From positions 1-11,290 of the forward strand of contig JANXTP010000349.1 of assembly GCA_025352345.1 (NCBI GenBank): a DNA stretch of 11,290 nt, in the 5' to 3' direction. The translations under genes and the position numbers were made by a program. Shown here piece by piece: positions 1 through 8,208 of this stretch. Numbering within the stretch: position 1 is the stretch's first letter; every line of letters begins with the position of its first letter. Below the pieces are notes generated by a model. That model was not told the DNA's origin. It made no database searches and saw only the letters and a list, made by a program, of their open reading frames with translations. This DNA is from Burkholderiales bacterium (GTDB lineage: Bacteria; Pseudomonadota; Gammaproteobacteria; Burkholderiales; Burkholderiaceae_C).

Positions 1-222
1 TCGCTCGACGATGCCAAAGCCATCGTCGAGGTGCGCCACCCCAACGTCGAGCACAGTGCGATCGCACTGGTCGAAGGCCTGGGCCGCGACCTGGCGCGCC
101 TGCGACACGGTGCGGCGCTGCCGGCGCTCGGCGAAGGTGCCGCGTGCGACCACTGCGATGCGCGCGGCCTGTGTCGGCGCGACCAATGGGCAGACGCTCA
201 GTCTGCCGGAGCGCCGCGTTGA
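1..222 (+). CDS. RecB-family PD-(D/E)XK nuclease, AddB-like (C-terminal fragment)
   Basis: The frame is open from base 1 and ends at TGA 220-222, so only the last 73 residues are present and the 5' part lies outside the window. The tail carries CDHCDARGLCRRDQW, a C-x2-C-x5-C cluster. In AddB and related RecB-family nucleases such C-terminal cysteines join an upstream Cys to hold a 4Fe-4S cluster that staples the nuclease domain. The next gene is an AddA-like helicase-nuclease, overlapping by the TTGA at 219-222, which fits an AddAB-type break-processing complex in the cytoplasm. The catalytic motif itself is outside the window, so nuclease activity cannot be judged here. Family assignment rests on the Cys cluster and the neighbour. 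Confidence 0.75.
   Translation, partial: SLDDAKAIVEVRHPNVEHSAIALVEGLGRDLARLRHGAALPALGEGAACDHCDARGLCRRDQWADAQSAGAPR
208..211 (+). promoter_or_regulatory. Shine-Dalgarno site deciding the helicase start
   Basis: GGAG lies seven bases before TTG 219, inside the end of the upstream nuclease gene. It supports the TTG start, with translational coupling through TTGA, over the farther upstream GTG at 144. Confidence 0.5.
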
Positions 223-3200
223 GTGCACCGACCACCCAAGCGCAACCCGCCTACCGCATCGATGGCGCGCTGGTCGGTGGCGATGCGTTCTACGCGGTGG
301 CCTGCGACCCGCGCCGCCATGTCGTCGTCGAGGCCTGCGCCGGCGCCGGCAAGACCTGGATGCTGGTCTCGCGCATCCTGCGTGCGCTGCTCGACGGTGC
401 CCAGCCGCAGGAGATCCTCGCGATCACCTTCACCCGCAAGGCGGCCGGCGAGATGCGCGCGCGGCTGAACGAGTGGTTGACGGTTTGGTCGGCCGATGGG
501 GGCAACGATGCCGATCGCGCCCTGGCCTTGCAGCAGCGCGGGCTCGATGCCGCCACTGCGCAGGCGCTGGCGCCCGAGTTGGCCGGCCTGCAACAGCGCT
601 TGCAGCAGGTGGGCCGGTCGGTCGAGATCCGCACCTTCCACGCCTGGTTCTCGCAGCTGTTGAAGGCGGCACCGCTGGACCTGCTGATGGAGCTGGGTGT
701 GCAGCGCGACGCGCAGATCGTCGAGGACATCGCGGACCACGAAAGCGAGGTGTTCCGGCGGTTCCATGCGGCGGTGGTCGCTGACGAGACGCTGCGCGCC
801 GACTACCACCAGCTGGTGCGGCGCCGCGGCCGCTCGCAGTTGCGCAAGTGGCTGGATGCGGCCTGGGCCAAGCGTGTCGAGATCGAACTCGCTGACGCGG
901 CCGGCACGCTCGAACCCAGCGTGGCGCCGCCGACAGCACCGTGGGCTGAGGCCGATCCCGCGGCGCACCCGACAGCGTGGGTGCAGTCACCCGAGTTGCG
1001 GCAGACCCTGCAACGCAGCGCCCGGGTCTTGGGGGCGGCCGGCGGCAAAAAGGCCGCCGATGCGGCGCGCGCGATCGAAGCGGCGCTGACGATGGAAGCG
1101 CCGCCCGCCGCCGTGTTCGATGCACTGTGGGAGGCTTTGTTCACGCAAAAGGACACACCCCGCAAGGGCCTCGGCGACAGCCCTCAGCAGCAGGCTGCGA
1201 TCGATGGTCTGACCGCCTTGCGCGATGCGGTGGCGCAGCACGAGGCCCGCGACGAGCACCTGCAGATGGTGCGGCTGTCGCGGGTGTTGTTCGCCGAACT
1301 CGCGGCGTACAAACGGTCTCGCGGCCTGGTCGAGATGGCCGACCTCGAGCGCTGCGTGGTCGCGCTGTTGGGCGACTCGGTGCTGTCAGGCTGGGTGCAG
1401 CAGCGGCTCGATGCGCGGGTGCGCCACCTGCTGATCGACGAATTTCAGGACACCAGCCCCTTGCAGTGGCATGCGTTGGCGGCTTGGCTGTCGGGCTATG
1501 CCGGTGCGGGCGGCGGCGCCAGCGGGCAACGCCCGCCCAGCGTGTTCATTGTTGGCGACCCGAAGCAAAGCATCTACCGCTTTCGCCGCGCCGAGCCCAA
1601 GGTGTTCGAGGCTGCGCGCGACTTCGTGCAGCAGGGCCTGGAAGGGGCCGTGCTGAGCTGTGACCACACGCGGCGCAACGCGCCCGAGGTGTTGGCGGTG
1701 CTGAATGCGGTGTTCGAGCAGGCGGAGATGAGTGGTGAGTTTGCCGGGTTCCGGCCGCACTCGACGTCGCTGGGCTCTGTTGCCGGTGCCGGTGCCAGCC
1801 GCCTGCCACCGGTGCTGCGCGAGCCGAAAAATCTCCGCAGCGATGAGGTCGATGAGCCCTGGCGCGACACGCTGACCGTGCCGCGCATTGAGCCGGAGCA
1901 GCGGCTGCGCCAGCAGGAAGCCGACCGCGTGGCACTCGCTGTGCACGAGGTGCTGGCCGGCGGCGTTGCGCCCGGCGAGGTCCAGGTGCTGTGCCGCAAG
2001 CGGGAATCGCTGCGGCTGGCGGCGGCCGCGCTGGCGGCGCTCGGTGTGCCGTGCGCGGCCGTGGAGGATGCCCTGCTGCTCGACGCACCCGAGGTGCGCG
2101 ACCTGGTCGCCGTGCTCGATGTGCTGGCCTCGCCCGGCCATGCGCTGTCGCTGGCGCAGGCGCTGAAGAGCCCGATCTTCGGTTGCAGTGACGATGACCT
2201 GGTGCGTCTTGCAACGGCGGTGGCGAGCGCCGCTACCCAAGCGGCCACCGAGGCCGTGACTGCTGCCGTGGGCGATGCCGATGCGGCCGACGATGAGCCT
2301 GCCGATCGTGATGCCACGCCACATCGTCGCAGCGATCCCCTCGGCTGGTGGCATGCGTTGCACCGTCTGCCCGAACCAAGCCCAGCCTTGCAACGTGCCC
2401 GCGAGTTGCTAGGCGTTTGGCAACGGGCTGCCCGCGTGCTGCCGCCGCACGATCTGCTCGATCGAATCGTTGGCGAAGGCGACGTGATGGCGCGCACGCT
2501 GGCTGCGGTGCCGCCGCTGCGTCGCGCGGCAGCACAGGCGGCGATCGAGGCCTTGCTGGCGCAGTCGCTGAGCCTGGACGGTGCGCGTGGTGCAACACCC
2601 TACAACTTCGTGCGCGCGCTGCGCCGCCGTCGCCTCGCGATCACCGCGCCTGTGCAGCCTGATGCGGTGCAGTTGCTGACCATCCACGGCGCCAAGGGGC
2701 TGGAGGCCGAGGTCGTGTTCGTGATGGACACGCAGCCCGAGCCGCCGAAAGCTGAGAGTGCGTCGCTGCTGGTGCATTGGCCGGTGCAGTCCACGCATCC
2801 GTTGACCTGCGCTTTCGTCTACGCCGAGTCCAGGTGCCCGCCGTTGCTGGCGCTGCTGTTCGCCGATGAACAGGCCGCACGGCACCGTGAGGAACTCAAT
2901 GGGCTCTATGTCGCGATGACCCGTGCCAAGCACCGCATCGTGCTCAGCGCCACCATGCCGTACGTCGCGCCGACGGCGGCCTCTTGGTGGCAACGGCTGG
3001 AGCCCCATGCGGTCATGTGGTCGCCGGGGCAGGTCACCCCGGTGACGCCGGACGCGGTGATCCCGCCAGCACGTGTGCAGAAGCTGCCGACCTGGCAACT
3101 GATGCCATCGATAACAGCGGCATCGCGCGACCAGTGCGACGTGTCGAACCGCGGCAGCGAAACCAGTCGCCTCGGCCAGGCGGTGCACCGCGTGCTCGAA

Positions 3201-3620
3201 TGGGCCGTGCGGCGAGATGCACTGGCGCGCATCGACCTCGACACGCTGTGCACCGCTGCCGCGCGCGAATTCGGTGCCGACAGATCGGCCGTGCAGCGAA
3301 TCGCCAGGGCGATCCTGGACAGCGAGGCGTGCCGGCATTTTTTCGATGCCTGCCAACTGATCTGGGCAGCCAACGAAGTCAGCGTGGTCGACAGCGGCGA
3401 GCTGCTGCGCATCGACCGCCTGGTGCACCTGCGGGCAACTGAAGGTAACGCCGAGGCATGGTGGGTGCTCGACTACAAGCTCAGCCATGCGCCCGAGCAG
3501 CTCGAGCCCTATCGGCAACAGCTGGCGCGCTACCAACGCGCGGTGTCTCGGCTCCAACCCGGGGCGACTGTTCGTGGGGCGTTCATCACCGGCGGCGGGG
3601 CGGTGATCGAGCCGGGCTGA
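219..3620 (+). CDS. UvrD/AddA-type ATP-dependent helicase-nuclease
   Basis: This superfamily 1A helicase has a C-terminal RecB-type nuclease and is 1133 residues from TTG 219, near the usual AddA length. Visible motifs in order: Walker A AGAGKT (K45), motif Ia ITFTRKAAGEM (~70-80), TFHAW (~139), Walker B LLIDEFQDTSPLQW (DE at 407-408), motif III GDPKQSIYRF (~446), motif IV with RRN (~485), motif V IHGAKGLE (~822-829) and motif VI LYVAMTRAKHR (~896-906). The nuclease domain shows H990, D1066 (IDRLVH) and D1085-x-K1087 (LDYK), followed by a YRQQLARYQ helix, so both activities look intact. An acidic, low-complexity stretch lies near 684-703. With the preceding AddB-like protein it should resect double-strand breaks. 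Start 219 is chosen for its GGAG site and the TTGA overlap; GTG 144 would add 25 residues without family character. In related genomes similar proteins may be annotated only as a UvrD-helicase domain protein. Confidence 0.9.
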   Translation: MSAPTTQAQPAYRIDGALVGGDAFYAVACDPRRHVVVEACAGAGKTWMLVSRILRALLDGAQPQEILAITFTRKAAGEMRARLNEWLTVWSADGGNDADRALALQQRGLDAATAQALAPELAGLQQRLQQVGRSVEIRTFHAWFSQLLKAAPLDLLMELGVQRDAQIVEDIADHESEVFRRFHAAVVADETLRADYHQLVRRRGRSQLRKWLDAAWAKRVEIELADAAGTLEPSVAPPTAPWAEADPAAHPTAWVQSPELRQTLQRSARVLGAAGGKKAADAARAIEAALTMEAPPAAVFDALWEALFTQKDTPRKGLGDSPQQQAAIDGLTALRDAVAQHEARDEHLQMVRLSRVLFAELAAYKRSRGLVEMADLERCVVALLGDSVLSGWVQQRLDARVRHLLIDEFQDTSPLQWHALAAWLSGYAGAGGGASGQRPPSVFIVGDPKQSIYRFRRAEPKVFEAARDFVQQGLEGAVLSCDHTRRNAPEVLAVLNAVFEQAEMSGEFAGFRPHSTSLGSVAGAGASRLPPVLREPKNLRSDEVDEPWRDTLTVPRIEPEQRLRQQEADRVALAVHEVLAGGVAPGEVQVLCRKRESLRLAAAALAALGVPCAAVEDALLLDAPEVRDLVAVLDVLASPGHALSLAQALKSPIFGCSDDDLVRLATAVASAATQAATEAVTAAVGDADAADDEPADRDATPHRRSDPLGWWHALHRLPEPSPALQRARELLGVWQRAARVLPPHDLLDRIVGEGDVMARTLAAVPPLRRAAAQAAIEALLAQSLSLDGARGATPYNFVRALRRRRLAITAPVQPDAVQLLTIHGAKGLEAEVVFVMDTQPEPPKAESASLLVHWPVQSTHPLTCAFVYAESRCPPLLALLFADEQAARHREELNGLYVAMTRAKHRIVLSATMPYVAPTAASWWQRLEPHAVMWSPGQVTPVTPDAVIPPARVQKLPTWQLMPSITAASRDQCDVSNRGSETSRLGQAVHRVLEWAVRRDALARIDLDTLCTAAAREFGADRSAVQRIARAILDSEACRHFFDACQLIWAANEVSVVDSGELLRIDRLVHLRATEGNAEAWWVLDYKLSHAPEQLEPYRQQLARYQRAVSRLQPGATVRGAFITGGGAVIEPG

Positions 3621-3740
3621 AGGCCCGAGAGCCTTGCTTCCTGCGGGTCGCGACGCCGAATCTCGGGCAAATGCACCGCAAACGCCCACGATTTCACGGC
3701 TTGGCGTGCGGCGCTGTGCGTTTCCAATACGAAACATTTG

Positions 3741-5636
3741 ATGCCTCTGAACATGACCGACGCGGTGTCTCCCCCGACCATCACACGACCGAGCTCGCTC
3801 GGCCGCCATTTCGGTCGCTTCGAGTTGCTCAAACTGTTGGGCAAGAGCGACGGCAGCATGGTCTGGCTGGTCCTCGATCCGCAAATCCAGCAGCAGCTGG
3901 TGCTGACGCTGCCCCGGGTGCAGCCCCTGGACGCGGCTGCGCTGGAGCGCTGGTCGGCGCAGGTGAAGCACGCTGCCCGGCTTGATCATCCTCACCTGGT
4001 GCCTGGCGTCGAAGTCGGCATCCAGGAGCAGTGGCCATTTCTTGCCGCCGATCGCGCCCGCGGCGTCACGCTGGGCGAATGGCTGGTCGAGCACCCGAAC
4101 ACGTCGCCGGTGGAGGCGGTGCGCTGGGTCTGCGAGGTGTTGGACGGCCTGGCCTTTGCACACGAGTCCGGTGTGGCCCACCATGACCTGCAGCTGCACA
4201 GCCTGCAGATCAGCGAGACGGGCCGCGTGCAGGTGATGGCGCTGGCCACCGCCAGCGGCCAGGGCACGCCAGCGACCGATCCCGCCAAGCGCGGTGCCGA
4301 CCACGCGACGCTGGTCGAGGCCGATGCCTTGCGCGCGCACCGCGAGGCCGCCGAGCGCGATGTGCTCGCCTGCGGCCTGCTGCTGCACCGGCTGCTCAGC
4401 GGCGCGCCGGTGCTCGACGAACCCGACATCTCGAAGGCCGTGCGCCGCCTGCCGCCCTACGGCCGCGAGCTGGTCCGACTGCCGTGGAACACGGTGCATC
4501 CGATTCCCGAAGCCCTGCGCGCAATCGCCAACCGCAGCACGGCCGGACAAGCCCGCCAGCGCTACCTCAGCGCCCGCACCTTCCTGCGCGCGCTGCAAGG
4601 CTGGCTGGAGGCCGAAGCACTGGGTGGCGACGGCCCGCTCGAACTGATGCTGGACCGGCTGCGTACCGTGGGCGCCTTGCCCGCGCTCGCCGGCATGAGT
4701 GGCCGCGTCGAGCGCCTGGCGGCGATGGACGGCCACCACACCGAGGAAATTTCACGCCACATCCTGCGTGACATGGCATTGACCTTCGAGCTGTTGCGCG
4801 AGGTCAACTCGGCGCAGGTCCAAGGCACGCAGGCGTCGGGCGCGGCGCCGGTGCTGACGATCCGCCGCGCGATTGCGTTGATTGGCCTGAACGGCGTGCG
4901 CCAGGCCGCCAACGGTCTGCGGCAGTGGCCCGGTCCGCTGTCTGAAACCGGCGCGCAGGCCTTGCGCGCGCTGATGGACCGGGTGCGTCTGGCGGGCTAC
5001 ACCGCGCAGGCCCTGCGCCCGGCTGGCTACGACGCCGAGGTGGTGTACCTGGTGACGGTGCTGCAGAACCTGGGACGCCTGCTGGCGCAATACCATTTTC
5101 CTGACGAATACGAGCAGGTCCGCGTGCTCATGCGCCCCCTGCCGCCGCCCGCCGACGCGCCCAAGGGCGCGCCGCCCACACCCGGCTGGAGCGAATCGGA
5201 TGCCTCGTTTGCCGTGCTGGGCATCGACATTGAGGCGTTGGGCGCTGCCGTGGCGCGCCACTGGGGCCTGGGCGACGAGATGCTGCACATGATCCGTCGC
5301 CTGTCGACCGACCTGCCGGTGCGCACGCCGGACACCGACATCGACGTGCTGCGCATCACCGCAAGTGCGGCCAACGAGGCGGTCGACGCTGCATCGAACC
5401 CGTCTGCAGAGCCGACGGACGCCGCCGCCACGAACAAGGCGGTGCGCGGCGGCGGTGCAGCGCGCCAGTCTGTTGCGGTGCGCTACGCGCGCAGCCTCGG
5501 CCTGACGCCCAAAATCGTGCAGGAGGCGCTGGTCGCCGCGCGCGATGCGCTGCGCACCGGGGAGCCGATTCGAACGGCCGCGCCGCGCGAAGACATGCCA
5601 CCTGTCACCGAAAACCCTGCCGTGGCCGCAGGCTGA
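3741..5636 (+). CDS. Pseudokinase-HDOD signalling protein
   Basis: The 631-residue protein has a degenerate Ser/Thr-kinase fold (~25-285), an HDOD domain (~298-520) and an Ala-rich tail ending in a helix. Aligned by eye with the next gene, the kinase frame is clear (GRFELLKLLG, RLDHPHLVPG, FAHESGVAHHDLQ), but key residues are gone. The glycine loop is GKSDGS, the VAVK lysine is T56, HRDLKPSN reads HHDLQLHS (only the Asp, D149, remains), and DFG reads ALA (167-169). The GTPGYLSPE activation segment has no counterpart. Phosphotransfer is therefore unlikely. The HDOD part (TVGALPAL..., VLQNLGRLLAQYHFPDE) matches the neighbour's. HDOD domains lack catalytic HD residues and act in regulation and protein contacts. 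No signal peptide or membrane segment is visible. No good Shine-Dalgarno site decides between ATG 3741 and ATG 3753. A separate promoter probably lies in the 120-base gap after the helicase. Confidence 0.85.
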   Translation: MPLNMTDAVSPPTITRPSSLGRHFGRFELLKLLGKSDGSMVWLVLDPQIQQQLVLTLPRVQPLDAAALERWSAQVKHAARLDHPHLVPGVEVGIQEQWPFLAADRARGVTLGEWLVEHPNTSPVEAVRWVCEVLDGLAFAHESGVAHHDLQLHSLQISETGRVQVMALATASGQGTPATDPAKRGADHATLVEADALRAHREAAERDVLACGLLLHRLLSGAPVLDEPDISKAVRRLPPYGRELVRLPWNTVHPIPEALRAIANRSTAGQARQRYLSARTFLRALQGWLEAEALGGDGPLELMLDRLRTVGALPALAGMSGRVERLAAMDGHHTEEISRHILRDMALTFELLREVNSAQVQGTQASGAAPVLTIRRAIALIGLNGVRQAANGLRQWPGPLSETGAQALRALMDRVRLAGYTAQALRPAGYDAEVVYLVTVLQNLGRLLAQYHFPDEYEQVRVLMRPLPPPADAPKGAPPTPGWSESDASFAVLGIDIEALGAAVARHWGLGDEMLHMIRRLSTDLPVRTPDTDIDVLRITASAANEAVDAASNPSAEPTDAAATNKAVRGGGAARQSVAVRYARSLGLTPKIVQEALVAARDALRTGEPIRTAAPREDMPPVTENPAVAAG

Positions 5637-5668
5637 CATGACGGCCCCCACGCTCACGGTGTTCGCTG

Positions 5669-5710
5669 CCCCCCGAGAGGACGCTCCGTTCCTTCGGAAC
5701 GGCCGGGCGG
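5669..5710. repeat. Nested inverted repeat between the two kinase genes
   Basis: A perfect 7-bp hairpin, CCGTTCC (5686-5692) TTC GGAACGG (5696-5702), sits inside an imperfect outer pair CCCCCCG (5669-5675) / CGGGCGG (5704-5710), which pairs at six of seven positions. It ends eight bases before the ATG of the second kinase gene. There is no U-tract, so it is not a classic terminator. The shape resembles the GC-rich extragenic palindromes scattered through Burkholderiales genomes. That comparison is from memory and untested. It could affect mRNA processing or access to the kinase start. Confidence 0.5.
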
Positions 5711-5717
5711 TACGGAC

Positions 5718-8201
5718 ATGGGCTCGATGACGTTCGATGCGGCCGCGCCGCAGCGACTGAGCCGATTCGAACTGCGCCGCGTGCTGGGCCAGGGCGCGCA
5801 GGCCAGCGTCTGGCTGGCCTTCGACCCGCACCTGGAGCGCGAAGTCGCTGTCAAGCTCATGCGGCGCAACGGCGTCAGCGCGGCCGACGACGACACGCAA
5901 TGGCTGCACGAGGCGCGCAGCGTCAGCCGGCTGACCCATCCGAACATCGTCCCGGTGTTCGAAGCCGATGTCCACGACGGCCAGCCTTTCCTGGTCTTCG
6001 AGTACGTGGCCGGCCACACGCTGACCGAGGTGCTGAAGGCCCAGGGTGCCTATGAGCCACAAAAGGCCGTGGCCATTGCCATCGACATCCTCAGCGCTTT
6101 GCAGGCTGCGCACGAGGCGGGCCTGGTGCACCGCGACCTGAAGCCGTCGAATGTGCTGATCGACCTGGCGGGCCGCGCGCGGGTGATGGACTTCGGCATC
6201 GCGGTGAAAGCCAACGATGCTTCACACGTCAACCGCGTGGTCGGCACACCGGGTTACCTGTCACCGGAAGCGGCGCTGGGCCTGTCGCCGACGCCTGCGA
6301 TGGATGTGTTTGCCGCCGGTTTGCTGGTGGCCGAACTGTTGGCCGGCCGGCGTGTGATGGTCGAGAGCGATGCGAACCGCGCGGTGCACCGTGCGATCAA
6401 CGAAGACCTGGCGCTGCCCGAATGCACCGGCCCCGAGGTTGACGACAAATTGCGCGCTATCGTGCTGCGGGCGATGGCTCGCGACACCGCTCGGCGCTAC
6501 CCGAGCGCGGTGGCCTTCCGCGAAGCCTTGCAGGCCTGGGCGCAACCCGCTGCGGGCGCCGGTGGCACATCGGCTGCGGCCACCGGTGGCAACGCCACCA
6601 ACGGCACGCTCGATTTCCTGCTGCGCCGCATGCGCCACAAGAGCGACTTCCCGGCGCTGTCGGATGCGGTCTCGCGCATCCAGCGCGTGGCCACCTCCGA
6701 GACCGAGAGCCTCAACAGCCTGGCCAATGAAATCCTGAAGGACGTGGCGCTGACCAACAAGTTGCTGCGCGTGGTCAACACTGCGAGCTACCGGCATGCC
6801 GGCGGCGGCAGCATCAGCACCATCTCGCGCGCGGCGGCGTTGGTCGGCTTTGCCGGCATCCGCAACATGGCGCTCAGCCTGGTGCTGCTCGAGCACATGC
6901 AGGACAAGGCGCACGCCAACCTGCTGAAGGAAGAGTTCCTGCGCTCACTGCTGGCCGGCACATTGGCCAGCGACCTGTGCGCCTCGGGGCGCGAGAGCGA
7001 AGAGGCTTTCATCGGCTCGATGTTCCAGAACCTCGGTCGCCTGCTCAGCGAGTTCTATTTTCCTGACGAGGCGCGCCAGATTCGCAGCCTGCTGAGCCAT
7101 GGCGTGGCGCCCGGCGACGCGCCGCGACCGGGCGCTGAAGAGTCGGCCTCGGTCCAGGTGCTGGGGCTGAGCTACGAGGCGCTGGGCATCGGTGTGGCGA
7201 AGTCCTGGGGCCTGCCCGACAGCCTGCAGCGCTGCATGCGCAAGCCCGCGGGCGACCCGCCGAACCGCGCACCCGACGTGTCCGCCGAGCGGCTGCGCTG
7301 GCTCGCGATGGCCGCCAACGACCTGGCCGACACGCTGCTGCGGGCCGACCCGGCCACGGCTGCTGCGGCCGTCAGCCACACCGCCGAGCGCTACGCCCGG
7401 GTGCTGGGCCTGAGCGCGAAACACATTTCCGAGGTGACGGCGCAGGCCCGCGTCAAGCTGGCGGATTCGGCACGCGCGATGAGCCTGTCGGTCAGCAGCA
7501 CCTCGCGTGCGGCTCGACTGCTCGCGCCGGAGGCCACTCCAGCGCCCACCCAGAGCAGCACCCTGACCGTGGGCGAGGTGCAGATCATCGGCACCGATTC
7601 CCTGTCGCCGCACGAGCTGCAGGCCATGAGCGCGATGCCGACCCAGGCCTTCGACGCCACTGTCGTCATCCCGCCAGCCGCCGCAGGCCAGGCGGCCGAC
7701 ATCCTGGCCGCCGGTATCCAGGACATCACCAATTCGATGGTCGAAGACTTCAAGCTCAACGAGGTGCTGCGCATGATCCTCGAGACCATGTACCGCGCGC
7801 TCTGCTTCCGCCGCGTACTGTTCTGCCTGCGCGATCCGAAGACCGACACGCTGACCGGCCGCTTCGGCCTGGGCGACAGTGCCGAAGCGGCAGCCGCGCT
7901 GTTCAAGGTGCCGTTGAAGGGCGGCACCGACCTGTTCGCCGCGGTCTGCCTGAAAGGCGCCGACACGCTGATCCGCGATGCCAGCACGCCCGCGATGGCG
8001 GCGCGGTTGCCGGCCTGGTACCGAAAGACGGTGAACGCGCCGTCGTTCCTGCTGCTGCCCTTGCTGATGAAGGGCGCGCCGTTCGCGATGATCTATGCCG
8101 ATCAGGCCGAAGCCGGTGGCATCGAGCTCGCCGAGAAAGAGCTGTCGCTGCTGCGCACGCTGCGCAACCAGGCGGTGATGGCGTTCAAGCAGTCGAATTG
8201 A
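5718..8201 (+). CDS. Ser/Thr protein kinase with HDOD and GAF domains
   Basis: The 827-residue protein begins with a PknB-like (Hanks-type) kinase, ~15-275. It has glycine loop GQGAQASVW (24-32), catalytic K46 in VAVK, E65 as the likely helix-C glutamate, HRDLKPSN (D140, K142, N145), DFG at 158-160 and GTPGYLSPE (176-184). All residues needed for ATP binding and phosphotransfer are present. A Gly/Ala linker (~277-295) leads to an HDOD domain (~298-510; FPALSD, MFQNLGRLLSEFYFPDE). After a second, Ser/Thr/Ala-rich linker, a GAF domain fills ~665-827 and could sense a small ligand or redox state. No membrane segment is visible, so it is cytoplasmic, unlike many PknB proteins with extracellular sensors. 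It lies 81 bases after its pseudokinase paralogue and is probably co-transcribed with it. ATG 5727 is an alternative start. Substrates cannot be inferred from the sequence. Confidence 0.9.
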   Translation: MGSMTFDAAAPQRLSRFELRRVLGQGAQASVWLAFDPHLEREVAVKLMRRNGVSAADDDTQWLHEARSVSRLTHPNIVPVFEADVHDGQPFLVFEYVAGHTLTEVLKAQGAYEPQKAVAIAIDILSALQAAHEAGLVHRDLKPSNVLIDLAGRARVMDFGIAVKANDASHVNRVVGTPGYLSPEAALGLSPTPAMDVFAAGLLVAELLAGRRVMVESDANRAVHRAINEDLALPECTGPEVDDKLRAIVLRAMARDTARRYPSAVAFREALQAWAQPAAGAGGTSAAATGGNATNGTLDFLLRRMRHKSDFPALSDAVSRIQRVATSETESLNSLANEILKDVALTNKLLRVVNTASYRHAGGGSISTISRAAALVGFAGIRNMALSLVLLEHMQDKAHANLLKEEFLRSLLAGTLASDLCASGRESEEAFIGSMFQNLGRLLSEFYFPDEARQIRSLLSHGVAPGDAPRPGAEESASVQVLGLSYEALGIGVAKSWGLPDSLQRCMRKPAGDPPNRAPDVSAERLRWLAMAANDLADTLLRADPATAAAAVSHTAERYARVLGLSAKHISEVTAQARVKLADSARAMSLSVSSTSRAARLLAPEATPAPTQSSTLTVGEVQIIGTDSLSPHELQAMSAMPTQAFDATVVIPPAAAGQAADILAAGIQDITNSMVEDFKLNEVLRMILETMYRALCFRRVLFCLRDPKTDTLTGRFGLGDSAEAAAALFKVPLKGGTDLFAAVCLKGADTLIRDASTPAMAARLPAWYRKTVNAPSFLLLPLLMKGAPFAMIYADQAEAGGIELAEKELSLLRTLRNQAVMAFKQSN

Positions 8202-8208
8202 GTGCAGA

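Noticed and set aside
11..784. 257-codon frame overlapping the nuclease end and helicase start
   Set aside because: It is out of frame with two well-supported genes and gives an Arg/Pro-rich, low-complexity translation.
3613..3627. CGGGC-TGAAG-GCCCG hairpin over the helicase stop codon as a terminator
   Set aside because: The stem is only five pairs and no T-tract follows. Such short GC stems are expected by chance in this composition.
3621..3740. A thioredoxin gene (trxA), which I recall following this nuclease-helicase pair in some relatives
   Set aside because: The gap is too short and no frame shows a WCGPC-like motif. The absence may be a lineage difference and I cannot test it here.
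2409..4739. 776-codon open frame on the minus strand
   Set aside because: It runs antisense through the helicase end, a gap and the pseudokinase start. It has no recognisable motif, and its composition is the Arg/Gln/His-rich pattern of high-GC shadow frames.
4752..6131. 459-codon open frame on the minus strand
   Set aside because: It is antisense to both kinase genes across their gap, with no family features. The sense frames carry clear kinase and HDOD motifs.
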